DNA of 18,254 nucleotides from the NCBI GenBank assembly GCA_045637775.1, contig JAZUAC010000007.1:1-18254 (forward strand), in the 5' to 3' direction. A program made the translations under genes and the position numbers. Below are positions 7,034 to 11,957 of the stretch, piece by piece. The notes under the pieces are model-generated. The model did not search any database, was not told the origin of the DNA, and saw only the letters and a program-made list of their open reading frames with translations. This DNA comes from UMGS172 sp045637775 (GTDB lineage: Bacteria > Bacillota > Clostridia > Oscillospirales > Acutalibacteraceae). Numbering within the stretch: position 1 is the stretch's first letter; the number at the start of each line of letters is the position of its first letter.

Positions 7034-7903
7034 ATGTACTACGGAATGATAGCGCTCAGCGTGTTGATGTTCAGCACCAACTTTGTTTTCGGTCGACAGT
7101 ACCGAAGCAGAATGGGCAGCGGATTTTTCCAAACCTTTTTGCTGTCGTTCATCGGGTCGGTTGCAGGACTTATTCTGATGGCGGTCATCAACGGCCTCAA
7201 ATTTGAATTTTCGGTCTTTTCACTAATAATGGCGGCCACCGCCGCAATCAACGGCATACTGCTCAACTACTGCGGACAACGCACGCTCGGCATCGTCAAC
7301 CTTTCGATGTACTCGCTCATTATGATGCTGGGTGGAATGGTTTTGCCGTCGGTGGTCGGTGTCGTTTTCTTCGACGAGGGAATGACGGTTGCCAAAGGGC
7401 TTTGCTACATGTTTATTGCAGCCGCTTTGGTGCTGACCTTTCAAAAGGATGACCAAAAACACACCAAAAAAAGCACCTATATTTATTATGTCGGCGTGTT
7501 TGTGCTTAACGGAATGTCGGGCGTTATCACCAAAATTTTCAACTCTGCGCCGTATGAACGCGTTAGTTCCGCAGGCTATTCTTTTTTAACATCGTTGTGC
7601 ACCTTCACAATTTCGGGAATACTTGCCTTGGCGCTCTACCGCACATATAAAGGAAAAATCAGCCTGCCTGCCGTCTTGTTTGGTTTTGGTGGCGGCGGTA
7701 TCAACCGTGTTGCCAACTTTTTGTTGGTTGCGGCGCTTTTGCATGTGCATGCTTCGGTACAATACCCCATGGTCACGGGCGGAGTTATGATTGTGTCGAC
7801 CGTTATCGCGTTTTTCACCTCAAGCAAGCCGACCAAACGTCAGGTCGCATCGGTTTTGCTTTCGTTTATCGGCATCGTCCTTTTGGTCACAATACCGATT
7901 TGA
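7034..7903 (+). CDS. EamA-like drug/metabolite transporter
   Basis: The 289-residue protein is almost entirely hydrophobic and has about ten membrane segments, the plan of the drug/metabolite transporter superfamily. The first half runs from MYYGMIALSVLMFSTNFVFG to a loop of Lys and Thr residues near 140, and the second half begins STYIYYVGVFVLNGM. I start at ATG 7034, which has GAGGTG six bases upstream; a GTG at 7025 overlaps that ribosome site and is unlikely. It diverges from the AraC regulator and may move a sugar or sugar-derived compound, but DMT substrates are not predictable from sequence. No partner subunit gene is present. Confidence 0.75.
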   Translation: MYYGMIALSVLMFSTNFVFGRQYRSRMGSGFFQTFLLSFIGSVAGLILMAVINGLKFEFSVFSLIMAATAAINGILLNYCGQRTLGIVNLSMYSLIMMLGGMVLPSVVGVVFFDEGMTVAKGLCYMFIAAALVLTFQKDDQKHTKKSTYIYYVGVFVLNGMSGVITKIFNSAPYERVSSAGYSFLTSLCTFTISGILALALYRTYKGKISLPAVLFGFGGGGINRVANFLLVAALLHVHASVQYPMVTGGVMIVSTVIAFFTSSKPTKRQVASVLLSFIGIVLLVTIPI

Positions 7904-7928
7904 TTGTATATATTTTGCCAAAACCTTT

Positions 7929-8091
7929 TGTAGGGTAGGGCCTCTGCGCCCTACCGCAACAATTGTTTTTAACCGTGGGAGGGGAAACCCATCCCCTACA
8001 ACGACGCCTTAAATCCTATTGTAGGGAATGGATTTGTCCATTCCGCAGGTTATTTGCACTCTAACGGAACGCATAAATGCGTTCCCTACAA
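7929..8091. repeat. Four alternating GTAGGG palindromes at ~45-bp spacing
   Basis: Units are 7929-7957 (forward, arms GTAGGG/CCCTAC), 7973-8001 (reverse, GGGATGGG opposite CCTCCC), 8019-8046 (forward, GGAATGGA/TCCATTCC) and 8065-8091 (reverse, GGAACGCAT/ATGCGTTCC). Starts are 44, 46 and 46 bp apart with strictly alternating orientation. The array fills most of the 248-base gap between the transporter and the oxidoreductase; I see no gene there. Confidence 0.88.
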
Positions 8092-8151
8092 TAAAACTAT
8101 ACTGGCTTTGCTTTTATATAAAAACAAAAAATCACTTTAAGGAGTGTTATT

Positions 8152-9393
8152 ATGAAAACTATAAAATTGGGCATCTTCGGTGCCAACCGAGGAATGAATT
8201 TTGCCGACCACATCATGCTCAACAACGCAGAGGTTGTTGCCGTTTGTGACAAAGACGAAAGGTTTTTGAACAAAGCCAAGGCAAAGTTGGGTGACAGCGT
8301 TGCTTATTATTCCGACTTTGAGGAATTTTTCAAGCACGATATGGATGCCGTTTTGCTTGCTAACTACTTTAACGAGCACGCACCCTATGCCATCCGTTTT
8401 CTTGAAAAAGGTGTTCATGTTTTGAGCGAATGCACCGCCGCAGGAACAATGGCTGAATGTGTTGAGTTGGTTGAGGCTGCGGAAAAGTCAAACGCAACTT
8501 ATATGATCTGTGAAAACTACCCCTTTATGAGATTCAACCGCGAGATAACCCGTGTGTGCGAAACAGGGACTTTGGGCAAGATAATGTTTGCCGAGGGCGA
8601 ATACAACCACCCCGGTCACGGCAAGGATGCATCCTTTGCAAAAATATACATTCCCTATGAAAAGCATTGGAGAAACTATCTGCCTGCGACCTATTATTGC
8701 ACACATTCCTTGGCACCGCTTATGTATGCAACCGGTGCTGAGCCCAAAAGAGTAACGGCATTCCCCATTTGGGCGCCTCTGACCGAAAAAATAGTCTGCT
8801 CAAAATTCTGCGGTGACCGTACCGCTATCATCACCACCTTGAACGACGATGATTCGGTGTTCAGAATCACGGGTTGTGCCGCCTTTGGTCACGAGGAAAA
8901 CTCATACCGTGTTTGCGGAACCAAGGGTCAGGTTGAAAACCTGCGAGGAACAGGCGGTAAGATTTCTCTTAACTACAGCTGGTGGGAAAAGCCCGAGAAT
9001 GTTGAAGACAGCAGCACCGTTTATGAGCCCGAACGCAATGACCCCGATGAAGCCTTGATCGAAAAGGCAGGTCACGGCGGCGGTGACTTTATTGTTATGC
9101 GAGAGTTTTTGAACTGCCTCAGAGAGGACCGCAAGCCTAAAATGGATGTCTATTTTGCCACCAAGATGTCGGCGGTTGCGATACTCGGTCACCGTTCGTT
9201 GCTCGAAAACGGACAGCCCTATGACCTGCCCGATTTCAGAAAGCAAGAGGACCGCGACTTCTGGCGTAACGACCGCACCAGCCCGTTCTACGGCCCCAAC
9301 GGTGAGTTGCCCACCATTCCGAGCGGTTCTAAACCCTGGCGTCCCTCCGAGGAACAGCTCAATGCCTACCACGAAGGCATCAAGGATTTATAA
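8152..9393 (+). CDS. Gfo/Idh/MocA-family NAD(P)-dependent oxidoreductase
   Basis: The 413-residue protein begins with a Rossmann NAD(P)-binding fold: KLGIFGANRG at residues 5-14, an acidic VVAVCDKD at the end of strand 2 and MDAVLLAN for strand 4. The GVHVLSECTAAGTMAECVELVEAAE segment corresponds to the family's KHVxxEKP region, with the usual Lys-Pro replaced by Cys-Thr. The C-terminal half carries the substrate domain. Family members oxidise or reduce sugars, inositols and sugar acids in the cytoplasm. ATG 8152 has AAGGAGT upstream. The gene stands alone between repeats and a strong terminator. The missing canonical EKP lysine makes the catalytic mechanism uncertain; substrate unknown. Confidence 0.88.
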   Translation: MKTIKLGIFGANRGMNFADHIMLNNAEVVAVCDKDERFLNKAKAKLGDSVAYYSDFEEFFKHDMDAVLLANYFNEHAPYAIRFLEKGVHVLSECTAAGTMAECVELVEAAEKSNATYMICENYPFMRFNREITRVCETGTLGKIMFAEGEYNHPGHGKDASFAKIYIPYEKHWRNYLPATYYCTHSLAPLMYATGAEPKRVTAFPIWAPLTEKIVCSKFCGDRTAIITTLNDDDSVFRITGCAAFGHEENSYRVCGTKGQVENLRGTGGKISLNYSWWEKPENVEDSSTVYEPERNDPDEALIEKAGHGGGDFIVMREFLNCLREDRKPKMDVYFATKMSAVAILGHRSLLENGQPYDLPDFRKQEDRDFWRNDRTSPFYGPNGELPTIPSGSKPWRPSEEQLNAYHEGIKDL

Positions 9394-9420
9394 TAATCTC
9401 TGAACATACATTTTCTTGTA

Positions 9421-9447
9421 TTGTAGGGTGGGGGCTTGCTCCCACCG
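9421..9447 (+). repeat. Single GTAGGG palindrome after the oxidoreductase gene
   Basis: A forward unit with arms GGTGGG/CCCACC around GGCTTGCT. The loop GGCTTGCT is the same as in the unit embedded at 9679-9706. It sits between the gene stop and its terminator. Confidence 0.8.
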
Positions 9448-9470
9448 AAGAATATTTCTTAAATGTTAAA

Positions 9471-9509
9471 CAACCCCGAGAAATTAAATTCTCGGGGTTG
9501 TGTTTTTTT
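9471..9509 (+). terminator. Strong terminator of the oxidoreductase gene, overlapping the transposase 3' end
   Basis: A perfect 12-bp stem CAACCCCGAGAA/TTCTCGGGGTTG (9471-9482 with 9489-9500) is followed by TGTTTTTTT. Its right arm also encodes the last residues (NTTPRI) of the minus-strand transposase frame, which ends at 9484 inside the loop. Confidence 0.92.
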
Positions 9510-9678
9510 CAATCCATCGGTAAGGATTTCTTTCTATGTATTCCCATGTTTCTTTAAAATCCTGTTCGTTGCGAATAATATGTTCGTAAAAGGAGGTTTG
9601 GAAAAGCTTTTCAATTTTGTGTTTTTGCTTGCATTCACGCGTTGTCAACGATTTGAAAGCACAAACTACATCCGACAA

Positions 9679-9706
9679 CGTAGGGCAGGGGCTTGCTCCT
9701 GCCGCA
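9679..9706 (+). repeat. GTAGGG palindrome in frame inside the RAYT gene (second copy)
   Basis: CGTAGGGCAGG and CCTGCCGC flank GGCTTGCT in forward orientation on the plus strand, antisense to the transposase. Read in the transposase frame it encodes AAGASPCPT, just after the HIHLLV motif. The frame continues undisturbed into LSDVVCAFKS. Confidence 0.85.
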
Positions 9707-9842
9707 AAATTTTTAATATTAACCAACAGATGAATATGATCGGGCATAATCACAAATTTTTCAATTTTTATTTTTTACAACCGTTTTTCCAATGCAAAAA
9801 TTTGTTTTTCAGCAATTTCACCGTATTTTGACAATATTATTT

Positions 9843-9869
9843 CGGCAGGACCAAGGCCCTGCCCTACAA
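9843..9869 (-). repeat. GTAGGG palindrome in frame inside the RAYT gene (first copy)
   Basis: On the minus strand this reads TTGTAGGGCAGG...CCTGCCG, the same stem type as 9679-9706 but inverted relative to it. In the transposase frame it encodes VGQGLGPAE, immediately after KKILSEIF, and the frame stays open. Confidence 0.85.
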
Positions 9870-10017
9870 AAATTTCCGAAAGAATTTTCTTTCGATTGTG
9901 AGTGCATATCGTAACAAAATATACCCCGTTGTTGCTGTAATCAAACTCGGGTAAACGGGTGGGTTTTCTTTGGGGTAATTTTGTGGTTTTGTTTGTCAAA
10001 TTATCATTCATAATTAT

Positions 10018-10356
10018 TCACTTTAAAACTTCGGTGTCAACGCAAAATCTTGCCATATCAACATGGGTTTCGTCAATGAATTTTATACCGTCGGACTTTA
10101 ACATCTCGATTTGGACATTTTGACCGCCAAAAACAAACGCGGGTGACACCCTGCCTTCGCGGTTGACAACGCGATAACACGGAATATTTTCGGGGTCGGG
10201 ATTATTGTGCAACGCATAACCCACAACTCGCGCCCAACGGGGATTCCCTGCCACCATTGCCACCTGACCGTAGGTTGCAACTTTTCCCTCGGGGATTCTT
10301 TTGACTACACTGTAAATTCGCTCAAAAACCGAATTTTGTGAACTTCTTTGAATCAT
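10018..10356 (-). CDS. MGMT-family DNA alkyltransferase-like protein
   Basis: The 112-residue protein consists only of the DNA-binding and active-site domain of methylated-DNA--protein-cysteine methyltransferases. Visible are IPEGKVATYGQVA, the RVVGYAL helix with the Arg finger, and the active-site motif PCYRVVN with Cys60, followed by GRVSPAFVFGGQNVQIEML. Classical MGMT has PCHRV; here the His is Tyr but the acceptor Cys remains, unlike ATL proteins that carry Trp. It could remove alkyl groups from O6-alkylguanine or flag them for repair; activity is uncertain. Its ATG overlaps the stop of the Lrp/AsnC gene as ATGA, so the two are translationally coupled. The RAYT frame follows after six bases. 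Confidence 0.85.
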   Translation of the reverse strand: MIQRSSQNSVFERIYSVVKRIPEGKVATYGQVAMVAGNPRWARVVGYALHNNPDPENIPCYRVVNREGRVSPAFVFGGQNVQIEMLKSDGIKFIDETHVDMARFCVDTEVLK

Positions 10357-10829
10357 TTAATCTCAGGCACCTCGGGATAATTGCCGTTGATAATGTTTTC
10401 AAGGTCAACGCCTGTTTCCGACTTTGCGGTTGAGAAAACAATCTGCGTCTGGGTGCTGCCGAAGGTCTGTAATTGACCAATGAAAATATCCAAAGCCTCG
10501 GTGCTTTCAAACGCAACCTTGATAAGCATGGAATAATGACCCGTTACGCAGTTGCACTCAAGCACGTTGGGATGCTCTTTAATAAACGGATAAAACACCG
10601 CCTTTTGCTGCGGCTGAACCTCAAGATTGATAAATGCCGTGATGGGGTATCCCAACATTTTATGGTCAACCTTGACACTGTAACCACTGATTATACCGCT
10701 TTTTTCAAGGCGTTCAAGTCGTGCGGCAGTCGCAGGTGATGACAAAAATACCTTTTCGGCAAGCTGTTTTAACGGCATTCTGGCGTTTTCCTGTAAGAGA
10801 GTTATCAAACGGTAATCTATTTTATCCAT
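10353..10829 (-). CDS. Lrp/AsnC-family transcriptional regulator
   Basis: The 158-residue protein has the N-terminal winged helix-turn-helix MDKIDYRLITLLQENAR...LKQLAEKV...ATAARLERLEKSGII (residues 1-50) and a C-terminal RAM ligand-binding domain (about 65-145) with VLECNCVTGHYSMLIKV. Such proteins form octamers or dimers that sense amino acids or related metabolites and often repress their own gene. I start at ATG 10829, with GAAGGA upstream; further in-frame codons to 10916 fall in the leader. A strong promoter and a 35-base palindrome lie directly upstream, and the 3' end overlaps the MGMT-like gene. Targets besides itself are unknown. Confidence 0.93.
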   Translation of the reverse strand: MDKIDYRLITLLQENARMPLKQLAEKVFLSSPATAARLERLEKSGIISGYSVKVDHKMLGYPITAFINLEVQPQQKAVFYPFIKEHPNVLECNCVTGHYSMLIKVAFESTEALDIFIGQLQTFGSTQTQIVFSTAKSETGVDLENIINGNYPEVPEIK

Positions 10830-10886
10830 TATTTTTTCCTTCTTTTGTTGAAATATTTTTAGTTTCGTGTTACAATTATAAAGTCG

Positions 10887-10921
10887 AATAAATGTTCGCA
10901 ACCGCAGTTGCTTCATTTATT
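10887..10921. promoter_or_regulatory. Long palindrome at the Lrp/AsnC transcription start, candidate autoregulatory operator
   Basis: Outer arms AATAAATG/CATTTATT (10887-10894, 10914-10921) and inner arms GCAAC/GTTGC (10898-10902, 10907-10911) are separated by unpaired bases around the centre CGCA. It begins about six bases downstream of the -10 box, so it covers the likely transcription start. It could act as a DNA operator or as an RNA hairpin in the leader. Confidence 0.55.
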
Positions 10922-10926
10922 TAACA

Positions 10927-10955
10927 ATTATACACCCTTTGTTAAGGCTTTTCAA
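10927..10955 (-). promoter_or_regulatory. Promoter of the Lrp-MGMT-RAYT cluster
   Basis: On the minus strand TTGAAA (10950-10955) and TATAAT (10927-10932) are separated by 17 bp, a near-consensus sigma-A promoter. The leader to ATG 10829 is about 90 nt. Confidence 0.75.
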
Positions 10956-10968
10956 GTATTCGTTTAAT
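10939..10968 (+). promoter_or_regulatory. Weak divergent promoter for the SLOG-family gene
   Basis: TTGTTA (10939-10944) and TTTAAT (10963-10968) with an 18-bp spacer face the SLOG gene and interleave with the Lrp promoter. Both boxes are imperfect, so this is only a candidate. Confidence 0.35.
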
Positions 10969-11018
10969 TTTATTTTCTTTTTGTACAAATTTCTTACTTT
11001 TCTTAATTGGAGAAAAAT

Positions 11019-11591
11019 ATGATAAATATTGAAAATTGCTGTTGCTTCACCGGTCACCGTTCCGACAAACTCGAATTTCTGTTAGATACCGCCAACGACG
11101 ATTATAATGAGTTTTACGTCAGGCTTGCCAGTGCCATTGCCGACAAAATCAAACAAGGCGTGGACACATTTTATTGTGGAATGGCTCACGGGTTTGACAT
11201 TATAGCAGGTGAGCACATTGCGCTTATTAAAAAGCTTAATAAATCGTTGAAGCTTATCGGAGTTGTGCCGTATTCGGGGCAGGAAAAGGGCTGGAGTTCG
11301 GAGTGGCAGAAGCGTTACCGTGACCTTTTGGCAGAATGCGACGAGGTTGTGACGCTGAATGACCTCTACGCAAAGTGGGCTTTTGACCAACGTAACCGTT
11401 ATATGGTCGACCGATGCCGATATGTTTTGACATATTTCGACGGAACGAAGGGCGGTACCGACAATACCGTTAAATATGCAGTGAAGCACGGACGCGATGT
11501 CTACAACGTTTATGACACCGACCCAAATGAGGAAATTATGTCGAGATTCAAGACCGTAGCCTATCTCATCCCACCCGAAGAAACAGAATAA
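11019..11591 (+). CDS. SLOG-superfamily (DUF1273/YpsA-like) protein
   Basis: The 190-residue protein has the DUF1273/SLOG signature: CCCFTGHRSDKL near the N-terminus, FYCGMAHGFDIIAGE in the middle, GVVPYSGQEKGWSSEW, and a C-terminal DRCRYVLTYFDGTKGGTDNTVKYA that resembles the GGT nucleotide-contacting segment. SLOG folds are Rossmann-like and bind nucleotides or nucleotide-derived ligands; related proteins include YpsA, DprA and cytokinin-activating LOG enzymes. Its molecular job is unknown. ATG 11019 has TTGGAGA upstream; a TTG at 11007 is a poorer start. It is transcribed away from the Lrp cluster and ends before a repeat array. No defence-type partner gene was seen nearby, so I do not assign a defence role. 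Confidence 0.85.
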   Translation: MINIENCCCFTGHRSDKLEFLLDTANDDYNEFYVRLASAIADKIKQGVDTFYCGMAHGFDIIAGEHIALIKKLNKSLKLIGVVPYSGQEKGWSSEWQKRYRDLLAECDEVVTLNDLYAKWAFDQRNRYMVDRCRYVLTYFDGTKGGTDNTVKYAVKHGRDVYNVYDTDPNEEIMSRFKTVAYLIPPEETE

Positions 11592-11670
11592 TGTTGTCAG
11601 GACGGATATTTATTCCGCCACTGCAAGGGGAGCCTTCGCCACGGCAGAACTCAGTATGGCCAAAGCGCTT

Positions 11671-11788
11671 TTGTAGGGAATGCATTTATGCATTCCGCAA
11701 TGTTAAGTAATAACCACGGGAGTTGAGATGCCCTCCCCTACAATAGACCTAAAAGACTGGTGTACGGACCGACCTTTCGGACGGTCCC
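11671..11788. repeat. Three alternating GTAGGG palindromes (composite block, copy 1)
   Basis: Units 11671-11698 (forward, GGAATGCAT/ATGCATTCC), 11717-11743 (reverse, GGGAG/CTCCC) and 11760-11788 (forward, head mutated to GTACGG, arms GGACCG/CGGTCC) start 46 and 43 bp apart. Spacers as well as units match 17153-17271. The stretch 11592-11670 before it holds only a weak possible unit (CGGATATTTATTCCG) and no gene. Confidence 0.85.
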
Positions 11789-11799
11789 CAAGTTAACGC

Positions 11800-11838
11800 A
11801 AAACAGGTTTGGTCAAACGACCAAACCTGTTTTTGTTT
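11800..11838. terminator. Terminator between convergent SLOG and GH94 genes
   Basis: A perfect 15-bp stem AAAACAGGTTTGGTC (11800-11814) with its complement at 11819-11833 encloses a 4-base loop and is followed by TTGTTT on the plus strand. The A-rich left side gives a T-tract on the minus strand, so it can serve both directions. Confidence 0.88.
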
Positions 11839-11892
11839 AATGTATAGCCAAAGCAACAAACATAGAAAAATAATATAAAGCGTTTCCTTTAA

Positions 11893-11921
11893 AGCACGTA
11901 GCCGATCTTTTTCATAACCTT
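11893..11921 (-). repeat. 29-bp duplicate of the trpS 3' end downstream of the GH94 gene
   Basis: This segment is identical over 29 bases to 14363-14391, the last codons of trpS, and lies in the same orientation. Read in frame it encodes KVMKKIGYVL and then stops (TAA). The bases before and after it do not match trpS. It is 36 bases beyond the GH94 stop codon. Confidence 0.85.
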
Positions 11922-11957
11922 CTTTTGGCGTTTCAGGTATGAAAACAAGGTTTGTTA

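Larger units (their letters stand above)
9484..10011 (-). pseudogene. RAYT-type (REP-associated tyrosine) transposase interrupted by one in-frame stop
   Basis: Two pieces in one frame, 9775-10011 and 9484-9753, are separated by a TAA stop (9775-9777) and seven readable codons (KIKIEKF), so only one codon breaks an otherwise continuous frame of about 175 residues. The first part has FVTICTHNRKKILSEI; the second has VIMPDHIHLLV (the HUH metal site), then TSFYEHIIRN with a Tyr that is the candidate nucleophile and EYIERNPYRW. This is the Y1/IS200-like RAYT family, single-copy chromosomal proteins that process REP palindromes in other bacteria. Two copies of the local GTAGGG palindrome lie in frame within it. 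It starts six bases after the MGMT-like stop with only a weak ribosome site, suggesting co-transcription. The stop could be a mutation or a sequencing error. Confidence 0.8.

Noticed and set aside
7929..8091. CRISPR-like array because of regular ~45-bp periodicity
   Set aside because: Units alternate in orientation, their inner sequence varies while the ends stay constant, spacers are partly conserved, and no cas gene is present; this is the opposite of an identical-repeat, unique-spacer array.
9775..10011. Two separate small genes instead of one broken RAYT
   Set aside because: Both halves lie in the same frame with only a TAA and seven sense codons between them, and together they give the expected motif order of one transposase.
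11019..11591. SLOG-family gene as part of an anti-phage defence system
   Set aside because: Some SLOG proteins act in defence, but no effector, membrane or NTPase partner is next to it; the DUF1273-like form is a common stand-alone gene.
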